Shown: positions 8,286 through 16,294 of the stretch, piece after piece
How the letters are laid out: each line of letters begins with the position of its first letter
How positions within the stretch are numbered: position 1 is the stretch's first letter
Source of the DNA: Natronoglomus mannanivorans
Lineage (GTDB): Archaea > Halobacteriota > Halobacteria > Halobacteriales > Natrialbaceae
Direction: 5' to 3'
NCBI GenBank assembly: GCA_025517485.1
Contig: JAOPKB010000018.1
Location: 1-64,000, forward strand
DNA: 64,000 nucleotides
Translations under genes and position numbers: made by a program
The notes under the pieces: model-generated
What the model was told of the DNA's origin: nothing
What the model saw: only the letters and a program-made list of their open reading frames with translations
Databases searched by the model: none

Positions 8286-9553
8286 TGGCGGTCACCGACC
8301 CGATACTCTCGGTCGAGGGACTGCAGACGAGTTTCCACACCGACAAGGAGACGATCCGGGCCGTCGACGACGTCTCGTTCGCCGTCGAACCCGGCCGGAC
8401 CCTCGGCATCGTCGGCGAGAGCGGCTCCGGCAAGAGCGTCACCGCCCGATCGGTGATGGGGCTCGTCGACTCGCCGGGCGTCGTCCACGAGGACAGTCGG
8501 ATCCGCTACCACGAGCCGGCGTTCGTCCAGCGGATGGCGCGGCGGTATCCCGATCGGACCCGGACCAGGGCCCGGACGTCTTCGGGCCCAGACCCGGACG
8601 CGGAGTCGAACGAATCGGACGGCTTCGTCACCCTCGAGGCGTTCGAGGGCAGCGGCACCGACGTCGTCGTCGACCGCGGCTTCGTCGACCTCGTCGCCGC
8701 CCCCGAGGCAGTCGTCCGGGCCGTCCGCGGCCGCGAGATCGCGATGATCTTCCAGGACGCCTCCTCGAGTCTGAACCCGCTGTACACGGTCGGCAACCAG
8801 CTCGAGGAACTCCTCCGAACCCACCGCGGACTGCGCGGGCAGGAGGCGACCGAGACGGCGGCAGCCCTGCTCGAGAGCGTCGGGATTCCGGATCCCCACC
8901 GCCGGCTGAGCGAGTACCCACACCAGTTCAGCGGCGGGATGCAACAGCGGGCCATCATCGCGCTCGCGCTGGCCTGCGAGCCGTCAGTGCTCATCTGTGA
9001 CGAGCCGACGACCGCCCTCGACGTGACCATTCAAGCCCAGATCCTGGAGTTGCTCGCGGAGATTCAGGCCGACCGCGACGTCGCCATCGTCTTCATCACC
9101 CACGACATGGGCGTGATCGCCCAGACCGCAGACCGAGTCTCGGTCATGTACGCCGGCGAGATCGTCGAGACCGCGCCGGTCGACCGGTTGTTCGACCGAC
9201 CGGGCCACCCCTACACCGAGGGACTCCTCGAGAGCATTCCGGGGATCACCCGCCGCGGGAATCGCCTCGCGACGATCGACGGGCGCGTGCCGACGCCGAC
9301 CGGCGACGCGACGGCGTGTCGGTTCGCACCTCGCTGTCCGAAGGCGTTCGAGGAGTGTCACGCAGTCCACCCCTCGCTCGTGTCGGTCGGGGACGACGGC
9401 GACCACCGGGCGGCCTGTTTGCTCCAGCCGACGGACGAGGACGAGGCGGGGCGACTCGAGTATCACGGCGGTGAGAGTGATGGTGAAGTGGGCGAGGACC
9501 GAGACGGTGACTCGAGCGAGCACCACCACGACGAAGGAGGGCCGGAACGATGA
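8285..9553 (+). CDS. dppD: peptide ABC transporter ATP-binding protein (DppD-like)
   Basis: Encodes 422 residues from an ATG overlapping the permease stop. Walker A is GESGSGKSVT, the Q-loop region IFQDASSSLNP, the signature FSGGMQQRAIIALAL and Walker B VLICDEPTTALD. The C-terminal oligopeptide-transport tail with CRFAPRCPKAFEEC holds the Cys residues typical of DppD/OppD. An insertion of about 80 residues, rich in Arg, Asp, Ser and Pro, separates Walker A from the Q-loop, and the last 40 residues are very acidic. It powers uptake together with the DppF-like ATPase whose ATG overlaps its stop. Confidence 0.92.
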   Translation: MAVTDPILSVEGLQTSFHTDKETIRAVDDVSFAVEPGRTLGIVGESGSGKSVTARSVMGLVDSPGVVHEDSRIRYHEPAFVQRMARRYPDRTRTRARTSSGPDPDAESNESDGFVTLEAFEGSGTDVVVDRGFVDLVAAPEAVVRAVRGREIAMIFQDASSSLNPLYTVGNQLEELLRTHRGLRGQEATETAAALLESVGIPDPHRRLSEYPHQFSGGMQQRAIIALALACEPSVLICDEPTTALDVTIQAQILELLAEIQADRDVAIVFITHDMGVIAQTADRVSVMYAGEIVETAPVDRLFDRPGHPYTEGLLESIPGITRRGNRLATIDGRVPTPTGDATACRFAPRCPKAFEECHAVHPSLVSVGDDGDHRAACLLQPTDEDEAGRLEYHGGESDGEVGEDRDGDSSEHHHDEGGPER

Positions 9554-10908
9554 GCGAGCGAGCGGCTCGCGTCGAGCAGCCGGACGAGCGAGGAGACCCC
9601 CTCGTCGTCGTCGACGAGTTGCGATCGTACTACGAGAGCGAGCGACTGCTCGGCGGCAAACCCGTCAAGGCGGTCGACGGCGTCTCCTTCGAGATTCGCC
9701 GCGGCGAAACGCTCGGCATCGTCGGCGAGAGCGGCTGTGGCAAGACCACCCTCGGACGCACGCTGGTCCGACTCGAGGAGGCGACCGACGGCACGGTCCG
9801 CTACGACGGGACGGACGTGACGACCCTCTCGGGGACCGAGCTGAAACGCTGGCGCAAGAACGCACAGCTGGTCTTTCAGGACCCGACCGCGAGTCTCAAC
9901 GAACGCCAGACCGTCGGCGCGGTGATCCGCGAACCCCTCGAGGCCCACAGTTGGGGCGACCCCCACTCGCGGCGGGAACGCGTCTACGACCTGCTCGAGC
10001 TGGTCGGGCTGGCGCCGGAGCACTACTACCGGTACCCCCACCAGTTCAGTGGCGGGCAGAAACAGCGGATCGGGATCGCCCGCGCGCTGGCCTTAGAGCC
10101 CGACTTCCTCGTCCTCGACGAACCCGTGAGCGCGCTGGACGTGAGCGTCCAGGCGAAGATCCTCAACTTGCTGTCGGATCTGCAGGCCGAACTCGACCTC
10201 ACGTACCTGCTGATCGCCCACGACCTGAGCGTCGTACGCCACGTCTGCGACCGCGTCGGCGTCATGTACCTCGGGAAGCTCATGGAACTCGGGCCGAGCG
10301 AGGAGCTGTTTTCGGACCCGGCGAACCCGTACACACAATCGCTGCTGTCGGCGATCCCGAAACCCGATCCGTCCGCGCCGTTCCAGCGACTGCCGCTGCG
10401 CGGGACGCCGCCCAGCCCTCGGGACCCGCCCTCGGGCTGTGTCTTCTCGACGCGGTGCCCGCTGAAGATCCGGCCCGATATCGAGGGCAATCACGACCTC
10501 TCGAGGGCCCAGTGGGAGGCGATCGACCGCTTCCGCGAGGTGCTCCGCGAGCGCGACCTGGCGGACGTCACGTTCGTCGAGCGGCTGAGAGAACGCCTCG
10601 GGCTCTCGACGCGCTTTACCCCCATTCCGACGGTCGCCGAGGAACTGCTCGGCGACGTCTCGTTTCCGGACTCCGTCGAGGCGGCCCTCTCGAGGGCGGT
10701 CGACCGGGCAGCCGAGGGAGAGGTGTCCGCGGCTCGAGCGGAACTGGCGGACGCACTCGGCGGCGTCTGCGAGCGCGAGCAGCCCGTTCGTCACGACGTC
10801 GGGGAGGGTCACTCGAGTCGGTGTCATCGCCATCTCGAGGCGTACGCGGATGCAGACGATGTGCTCGAGGGGGAGGACGGTGTGGGTGGTGTGCTCGAGG
10901 GACTGTAA
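9550..10908 (+). CDS. dppF: peptide ABC transporter ATP-binding protein (DppF-like)
   Basis: Encodes 452 residues. Walker A GESGCGKTTL, Q-loop LVFQDPTASLN, signature FSGGQKQRIGIARAL and Walker B LVLDEPVSALD are intact. The normal DppF tail starts at GCVFSTRCPLKI (about 295) but is interrupted by an insertion of about 100 residues before the last Cys group (GGVCEREQ...SSRCH), making it longer than the usual 320-340. The stop ends the operon. The last 25 codons have a second, degenerate copy at 16024-16093 next to the solute-binding gene. Confidence 0.92.
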   Translation: MSERAARVEQPDERGDPLVVVDELRSYYESERLLGGKPVKAVDGVSFEIRRGETLGIVGESGCGKTTLGRTLVRLEEATDGTVRYDGTDVTTLSGTELKRWRKNAQLVFQDPTASLNERQTVGAVIREPLEAHSWGDPHSRRERVYDLLELVGLAPEHYYRYPHQFSGGQKQRIGIARALALEPDFLVLDEPVSALDVSVQAKILNLLSDLQAELDLTYLLIAHDLSVVRHVCDRVGVMYLGKLMELGPSEELFSDPANPYTQSLLSAIPKPDPSAPFQRLPLRGTPPSPRDPPSGCVFSTRCPLKIRPDIEGNHDLSRAQWEAIDRFREVLRERDLADVTFVERLRERLGLSTRFTPIPTVAEELLGDVSFPDSVEAALSRAVDRAAEGEVSAARAELADALGGVCEREQPVRHDVGEGHSSRCHRHLEAYADADDVLEGEDGVGGVLEGL

Positions 10909-11036
10909 CAGGTGTTGGGAACGTACCAGCCAGTGAACTATCAGTTAAATATCGAAAACGGCGAGGAACGTACTGTACCGTCTCCTCCGTCCACTCCTGT
11001 CACCAGTTTTATTCCGAATCCTTCATATCTACCACC

Positions 11037-11387
11037 ATGCATCGTCGCACTGTCGTTTCGATGATGATGGTGGGAACAGGAGTAGCAACCGCTGGCTGTC
11101 TCGCTGATATTCCCGTCGGTGCAGATGGATCACCTGGTGACAAAGAACTACTCGACGAGACTGTTGAGAACATGACGACAGTCGATTTCGAAGCCGAGGA
11201 AGGCGATCAGTTCATCGCTGACGTTGAACTCCACGAGGGCGAGGAAGTGAGTATCGAGGTCCACCACAACGGGGATTTCGCGTTCGGCGAAGTGGTCGAA
11301 ACCGAGGCGCGAGTGACAGGCACGATCGAGTCCGATGGAAATTACACGAAGTCAGGGAGAAAACCCACGACTTCAGTCGTGGGATGA
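11037..11387 (+). pseudogene. lipoprotein gene truncated by an IS element
   Basis: From the ATG at 11037 the frame gives MHRRTVVSMMMVGTGVATAG followed by CLAD: a signal peptide with a lipobox (TAGC), so a membrane-anchored lipoprotein. A short mature part follows (FEAEEGDQFIADVELHEGEE, then strands ending at about codon 105). At about 11350 the frame runs into the left end of the IS200/IS605 element and stops within it. No matching C-terminus is visible after the element at 13050. A TATA-like ttaaatatc lies at 10944-10952. Confidence 0.6.
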
Positions 11388-11479
11388 ATCCGACAACGCC
11401 GACACAATCAATCCTCAATAGCAGGCGCAGGAGCGATGGAATAGAAATACCTAATAGAGAGTGTTTTATATCTAATAAT

Positions 11480-11869
11480 ATGCCGATCGGATATAGTCGA
11501 GAGCGAACGTCGGTTCACAACCTCAACCACCATTTCGTATGGTGTCCGAAATACCGCAAGCCGGTGTTGACCGACGAGGTTGCCGACAGTCTCGAACGAC
11601 TTATCGAGGCAAAAGCCGACGAACTCGGCCTCGACATCCTCCGACTGGCAATCCAGCCCGATCACGTACATCTGTTCCCCACAGGTAACCCGAAACTCTC
11701 CCCGAACAAAATCATCCAACAGGTCAACGGATACACCTCTCGCAACCTCCGAGACGAGTTCGACTTTAGTCTCCCCTCTCTGTGGACACGCTCGTACTTC
11801 GTCTCCTCGGCGGGTGAAGTGTCGAGTCAGACTATCGAGGAGTACATCGAAGCACAGACTGGACGATAA
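11480..11869 (+). CDS. tnpA: IS200/IS605 TnpA, Y1 HUH transposase
   Basis: Encodes 129 residues, full length for the family. The HUH pair is in IQPDHVHLFP, and the catalytic Tyr is in the C-terminal helix TIEEYIEAQ. NLNHHFVWCPKYRKPVL and IIQQVNGYTSRNLRDEF are standard family segments. It cuts and rejoins single-stranded DNA at the element ends. The ATG at 11480 gives the normal N-terminus; the longer in-frame start would read through the left end. All key residues are present, so it is probably active. Confidence 0.93.
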   Translation: MPIGYSRERTSVHNLNHHFVWCPKYRKPVLTDEVADSLERLIEAKADELGLDILRLAIQPDHVHLFPTGNPKLSPNKIIQQVNGYTSRNLRDEFDFSLPSLWTRSYFVSSAGEVSSQTIEEYIEAQTGR

Positions 11870-11870
11870 A

Positions 11871-13052
11871 ATGCACCGCAAAGTCACCACGACGGTACGT
11901 GTCAAGCTCCACTCGCTCACCGAGCGGAAAGCCCGACTCATCGAACGCGAATACGATACATTCCAAGACGCCGTTCACGGTGACGACGCGAACCTCTACT
12001 CCGCCACCAAACAACAGGCGGGGAAAGTCCGGTCGAACAAGAATCCGCGCGAGGACACCGAACAACCCGTCGTCCTCCGCAATGACTGCATCACCATCGA
12101 ACACGATGAGGACACCGTCCTCTCGTCGTGGTGGTTCAAACTCCCAATCTACAATCCCGAGCGAGATCGAGGAGATAGCATCTGGGTACCCGTCCACGTT
12201 CCCGAAAAAGACACTCACCTGCTCCAAGACGAGTACATCTGTGATTCGGAACTCGTCCATCGGGACGGCGAGTGGTACGTGCATCTCGTCTGCACGCGGT
12301 CTGTGGCCGTCGCAGACGAATACGACGATGTTCTCGCCGTCGATATGGGTGCGAAGTGGATAGCCGTCAGCGCGTTCCTCTCCGACCGCGACACACAGTT
12401 CCACGGCGCAGAGGTCCGCCGTGTCCGCGAACACTACAAGCAACTCCGCAAGTCCATCGGGAAGGCGAAGATTCGCTCGGGGGCGCAGGTCATCGAACGC
12501 CTCGGTGACAAGGAATCCCGAACGGTTGAACACGAGTTGCATCAGGTAGCGAATGAACTCGTCGCTCGCGCCCGAGAACGCAACGCAGTCATCGTGTTCG
12601 GTGATATGACGGGGTTGCGCTTCGACAACGACAAAGGCCGGTACGTGAACGACAAGACGCACAAGATGCCGTACGCGAAGCTGGCGACCATCCTCACGTA
12701 CAAAGCACATTTGGATGGGCGTGAGTGTCTGCCGGTAAACGAGGCGGACACGTCTGTGACGTGTTGGCGGTGCGGGTCTCAGAACACGAGTCGTGACGTA
12801 CAGGGTCGGTTGGAGTGTGGCGACTGTGGGTTAGAGGACAATGCTGACAAGAACGGGGCGTCGAACATCGGTAAACGAGCCGTCGGTAAGGACATTCAGA
12901 GCCCGCTATCGACGGTGGGGGCTGTTGTGGCTCAGCCCGAAACGCAGGTCAGACTCGAGGGAACGAACGGTGAGATAGAACCTGCGAACTCCCCGGAAGA
13001 TGTGGGCCTAACCCTCAGTGAGGGAAGCCCACGACTTCAGTCGTGGGAATAG
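11871..13052 (+). CDS. tnpB: IS200/IS605 TnpB, RNA-guided nuclease family
   Basis: Encodes 393 residues starting one base after tnpA. RuvC-I is LAVDMGAKWIAV with its Asp; RuvC-III is DKNGASNIGKRA with Asp; the zinc finger has CWRCG and CGDC. The RuvC-II position reads VIVFGDMTGL, where most TnpB proteins have a Glu before the Asp (E-D-L); here it is Gly-Asp. Known TnpB proteins use an omega RNA copied from the element's right end. Whether the Gly-Asp form still cuts DNA cannot be judged here. The C-terminus runs into the right-end hairpin. Confidence 0.9.
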   Translation: MHRKVTTTVRVKLHSLTERKARLIEREYDTFQDAVHGDDANLYSATKQQAGKVRSNKNPREDTEQPVVLRNDCITIEHDEDTVLSSWWFKLPIYNPERDRGDSIWVPVHVPEKDTHLLQDEYICDSELVHRDGEWYVHLVCTRSVAVADEYDDVLAVDMGAKWIAVSAFLSDRDTQFHGAEVRRVREHYKQLRKSIGKAKIRSGAQVIERLGDKESRTVEHELHQVANELVARARERNAVIVFGDMTGLRFDNDKGRYVNDKTHKMPYAKLATILTYKAHLDGRECLPVNEADTSVTCWRCGSQNTSRDVQGRLECGDCGLEDNADKNGASNIGKRAVGKDIQSPLSTVGAVVAQPETQVRLEGTNGEIEPANSPEDVGLTLSEGSPRLQSWE

Positions 13053-13326
13053 TCACATGCTTCAAGTACTGTTTCCGTCTCCCGGAACGAATCGGGCGAC
13101 GGTCGCCGCCGGACTCGACACCTGACCCCGGATGTTGTACCGACCCGGATCGGTAACGATGCACGCGTCCTTTGCAACTCACTACTCTTCTTCACAGTTG
13201 AACCCGGACCGAATCCCACGATCAGTACAGGAGATGTAGTTCCCAATCCGATTGGTGGTTTGATCCAAGACTAGTAGCATTGTTCGAAACCTCTTCGAGC
13301 GTTCGACCGGCGGTAGATTTTAGGAC

Positions 13327-13349
13327 ACAGTCCGCGTACTGTGGACTGT
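13327..13349. promoter_or_regulatory. inverted repeat at start codon, possible operator
   Basis: ACAGTCC (13327-13333) and GGACTGT (13343-13349) form a perfect 7-bp inverted repeat with a 9-bp spacer that ends one base before the ATG at 13351. A TATA-like tagatttta lies at 13314-13322. A protein bound here would block a leaderless transcript, which fits autoregulation of the toxin-antitoxin-like operon. Confidence 0.45.
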
Positions 13350-13350
13350 C

Positions 13351-13965
13351 ATGGCCCACGCTTCCCCCGACACCTCGACCGAAGCCGAAAGGAAGAGACA
13401 AGAGTTCTTCACGATCCACGAACTGCTCCATCGTCCAGAACTAGCCGTCTTCTACACAGATATGCTCTTGCACTCTCCCACCACAGTCGGCGAAAGTGTA
13501 GAGCGTGTCACCCTCTCCAGCAGCGCCGCCCACAACTATGCGAAGACCCTTCAACAGCTACGCGCAGCGGAGCAACTGGATGAAAAAAGAGACCGAGCTC
13601 ACCTCTGGGAAGCGAAGGCAGTATCTGGCATGTGGAACGGAGCAGAGCCCATTGGCCCAGCCATGATTGCCGTGTATGGTGCAATCGAACTGAACGAAGA
13701 CATCGAACTCTTCGTCGAGCGCCATGGGAAGTCGAAACTCAGCTCCGCTATCGCACAAACCATCGAGTACCTACGTGGGAACACGAGCCGCCGCGGAGCA
13801 GCAGACGCACTCGGCGTTCCTGCTGTCGAAGGAATTGCAATCACGCAAGCGATCGAGAAGATCGTCTATCTACTGAAGGATCTTGACCCTTCGATTCCGG
13901 CTGACGAATTTGAGGTTTCGCTTCCTGACAAAGCCCTCGAAGACGCCCCGTATACCGACGAATGA
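13351..13965 (+). CDS. wHTH protein, DUF7437-like, antitoxin candidate
   Basis: Encodes 204 residues. An N-terminal winged-helix region (HRPELAVFYTDMLLHSPTTV, then SSSAAHNYAKTLQQLRAAEQ as recognition helix) is followed by a helical domain (about 90-190) with IAQTIEYLRGNTSRRGAADA. The arrangement matches a haloarchaeal family I associate with DUF7437. Its stop overlaps the ATG of a PIN-domain gene by 4 bp (ATGA), so translation is coupled, and an inverted repeat lies between its TATA-like box and start. Role as DNA-binding antitoxin is inferred. Confidence 0.7.
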   Translation: MAHASPDTSTEAERKRQEFFTIHELLHRPELAVFYTDMLLHSPTTVGESVERVTLSSSAAHNYAKTLQQLRAAEQLDEKRDRAHLWEAKAVSGMWNGAEPIGPAMIAVYGAIELNEDIELFVERHGKSKLSSAIAQTIEYLRGNTSRRGAADALGVPAVEGIAITQAIEKIVYLLKDLDPSIPADEFEVSLPDKALEDAPYTDE

Positions 13966-14507
13966 GCGAGGGCGATTTAACTCCGTTTCCGTCTGCGTTG
14001 GTTTTGGACACGAGCTTCCTCCGAACACTCGGAGGGACTCGAACAGAGAAGTACCGGACATTTATCGAGTACGTGAAACAGGAAGACGTGACGCTATTGC
14101 TCACACGACGAGTGATCACCGAGCTCGACGAACAGCGGGCATACATGAGTATCGACTGGGTAGACAAAGCCCAAACTGCAGAATGGATCGAAACGACTGG
14201 GGAACTCCAACCAGGGGTTCGTATCCACGATGGGCCACGTGCCGGAGCGATTTTCGATAGGACGCACGCCAAAATCGCCGAACGGGAACAGAAGAACCCC
14301 GATGAACTGCGAAAGACAGACGCGTCGCTTCCCGCAATCTCAGTCATGTTACTGGGCTCTCGGAAATTCGGCCGAGTTGGGATTCTCATCGATGACAACC
14401 ACGCAGAGGAGTCTATCGAATCTGTGCTGAGTGACACGTACTACGAAGGTCGAATCACCGTTGTCAACATCTGGGACGCGTTGTCCTACATGGAAACAGA
14501 AATTTGA
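13962..14507 (+). CDS. PIN-domain protein, toxin candidate
   Basis: Encodes 181 residues. SALVLDTSFLRTLGG carries the first PIN aspartate, LTRRVITELDEQ the conserved Glu, and GILIDDNHAEESIESVL the C-terminal acidic pair. This is the normal set for a Mg-dependent RNase. It overlaps the DUF7437-like gene by 4 bp. With the pair at 3461-4383 it is the second PIN module in the window, but the two PIN proteins share little outside the motifs and their partner proteins are unrelated. Confidence 0.75.
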   Translation: MSEGDLTPFPSALVLDTSFLRTLGGTRTEKYRTFIEYVKQEDVTLLLTRRVITELDEQRAYMSIDWVDKAQTAEWIETTGELQPGVRIHDGPRAGAIFDRTHAKIAEREQKNPDELRKTDASLPAISVMLLGSRKFGRVGILIDDNHAEESIESVLSDTYYEGRITVVNIWDALSYMETEI

Positions 14508-14734
14508 ATACTACCTTCTTTCACCTGTATTGGTCTCTTGCGTCTGGAATACCTGGCGTAACTGCCCTGGGTCACCCTCGACACGAGGTAGCCAGTCGTG
14601 ATCGAACTACCTGATTCAATTTCAAGTTCCCGACTGAATCACGGATTCGTGCAACTCCCTCCTGGCAAACCGAGAGCCCGCACGCCGACCGCCAAAGCGA
14701 ACGATTTTCACTCGGCGTTCCATCCCACCGTGCA

Positions 14735-15991
14735 ATGACCGAGACCGCGTCGGGAGCCGACCCACTGTCGTGGGTCCGCGAGTTCTCCCCGATCCTGTCC
14801 ACGCTGGCCGCCCAGTACCGCGAGACGACGCCGCTGTCCGACCAGTACGTCGCCGTTTCGGCACCGATGACGCCACACACCGGGCTGTTCGTCGAGACGC
14901 TCGCCGCCGCGGGCGCGACCGTCGGCGTCTCAGGCGAACCCGGAAGCACCCATCGAGACGTCGTGGCTCACCTCGAGTCCCTCCCGTCGGTCACCACGTT
15001 CAGCACCGCCGGGATGGACGGCGCGGAGTTGAAGGAAGCCCAGCGAGAGCTGCTGGGGGAGCGACCGGACCTGATCGCCGACGACGGCTCGTTCCTGTTA
15101 AGCCTCGTCCACGACGAGTTTCCGGCGCTGGCCGAGTCGGTCGTCGGCGGCTGCGAGCAGACCACCGGCGGGATCACGCGCCTGTCGGCGATGGACGACC
15201 AGGACGTCCTCTCGTTTCCGGTCTACGGCGTCAACGAGACGCCGATGAAGGACACCTTCGACAACGTCCACGGCACCGCCGAGTCGTCGATCAGCAACCT
15301 CGTGTCGATCACGAATACGATGATCGGCGGCAAGACCGCCGTCGTCGTGGGTTACGGCCGCTGCGGTCGCGGGATCGCGACCAAACTCCGCGATCTCGGG
15401 GCGGACACCGTCGTCACCGAGGTCGACCCCCGGCGAGCGCTCGCGGCCATCGCCGACGGCCACCGGGTGACGGAACTCGCCGACGCGGTCGGGGACGCCG
15501 ACTACGTCATCACCGCGACCGGCCGCTACGACGTCGTCCGTCGCGAGCACCTCGAGGCGATGGCCGACGACGCGATCCTCACCTCGATCGGGAGTTTCAT
15601 CGAGATCGACGTGGATGCGCTGGCTACACTCGCGACGGGGGTGTCCTCGCCGACGCCGGGGATCGACCGCTACACCCTCCCCGACGGCCGGACGATCAAC
15701 CTCGTCACCGAGGGGAAGGTCGTCAACCTCTCCGGGCCGGCCAGCGCCGGCAACCCCTCGGAGGTGATGGACACCACGTTCGCGATGATGAGCGCCGCGC
15801 TGGTCGATCTCGTCGCGGATGGTCGGACGCTCGAGGCGGGACTCCACCAGGTCCCCGACCGACTCGACCGGCGGATCGCAGAGATGAAACTCGACTCCCT
15901 CGAGGTGACGATCGACGAGGTGACCGAGAGCCAGCGCTCGTATCACCGGGAGTGGGCCGGTCACGAGGGTGTGGACTCGGCGGAAGAGTAG
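14735..15991 (+). CDS. divergent S-adenosylhomocysteinase family protein
   Basis: Encodes 418 residues aligned along most of the SAH hydrolase fold. Recognisable are GCEQTTGGITRL (family GxEETTTG), NETPMKDTFDN with the catalytic Lys and Asp-Asn pair, the NAD-binding VVVGYGRCGRGIA and LTSIGSFIEIDVD. The family's Cys after the Asp-Asn motif is Thr here (NVHGTAES), the usual STQDD/STQDH substrate segment is absent, and the DDGG motif reads DDGSF. Canonical enzymes cleave SAH to adenosine and homocysteine using NAD. This may be a paralogue with an altered substrate. A stand-alone gene. Confidence 0.75.
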   Translation: MTETASGADPLSWVREFSPILSTLAAQYRETTPLSDQYVAVSAPMTPHTGLFVETLAAAGATVGVSGEPGSTHRDVVAHLESLPSVTTFSTAGMDGAELKEAQRELLGERPDLIADDGSFLLSLVHDEFPALAESVVGGCEQTTGGITRLSAMDDQDVLSFPVYGVNETPMKDTFDNVHGTAESSISNLVSITNTMIGGKTAVVVGYGRCGRGIATKLRDLGADTVVTEVDPRRALAAIADGHRVTELADAVGDADYVITATGRYDVVRREHLEAMADDAILTSIGSFIEIDVDALATLATGVSSPTPGIDRYTLPDGRTINLVTEGKVVNLSGPASAGNPSEVMDTTFAMMSAALVDLVADGRTLEAGLHQVPDRLDRRIAEMKLDSLEVTIDEVTESQRSYHREWAGHEGVDSAEE

Positions 15992-16023
15992 GGAGTGGCT
16001 GACCGTTCTGAGCACATCACCGA

Positions 16024-16093
16024 CATCTCGAGGTGTGCGAAGATGCAGAGAGTGTGCTCGAGGAGGAAGACGATGTGAGCGGCGTGCTCGAGG
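16024..16093 (+). pseudogene. duplicate fragment of the DppF-like gene 3' end
   Basis: Aligns without gaps to 10831-10900, the last codons of the DppF-like gene, with 57 of 70 bases the same. The frame reads HLEVCEDAESVLEEEDD against HLEAYADADDVLEGEDG. It is isolated from any ATPase gene and lies between the SAH hydrolase homologue and the solute-binding protein gene, indicating that a transporter gene end once stood here. Confidence 0.6.
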
Positions 16094-16294
16094 AACCTCG
16101 ACATCCCCCTCCGCGTTCACGCGAAGATGGATGTCAGAGAATGATTAGCAGGTGAGTCTCTCCACCGGTTTTCGGGGACTGATGTGATCGATTCGCATGT
16201 GTAGTGAGCACTGAACATAGCGCATAACGCTCGGCAAAACGAGGCTTCAGTTCTCGAGACTCGAGATCCGTCGACAGGTCGCCAGTGACCGGGA

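Larger units (their letters stand above)
11350..13052 (+). mobile_element. IS200/IS605-family insertion sequence, complete
   Basis: Both ends carry the same 20-base hairpin CCCACGACTTCAGTCGTGGG (11364-11383 and 13028-13047), as expected for the left and right subterminal hairpins recognised by a Y1 HUH transposase. Between them are tnpA and tnpB on the plus strand, one base apart. The exact outer borders are uncertain by about 15 bp. The element has cut a lipoprotein gene. Confidence 0.85.

Noticed and set aside
14770..16002. 410-codon plus-strand frame overlapping the SAH hydrolase homologue
   Set aside because: Almost pure Arg/Gly/Pro/Asp composition, typical of the alternate frame of a GC-rich gene.
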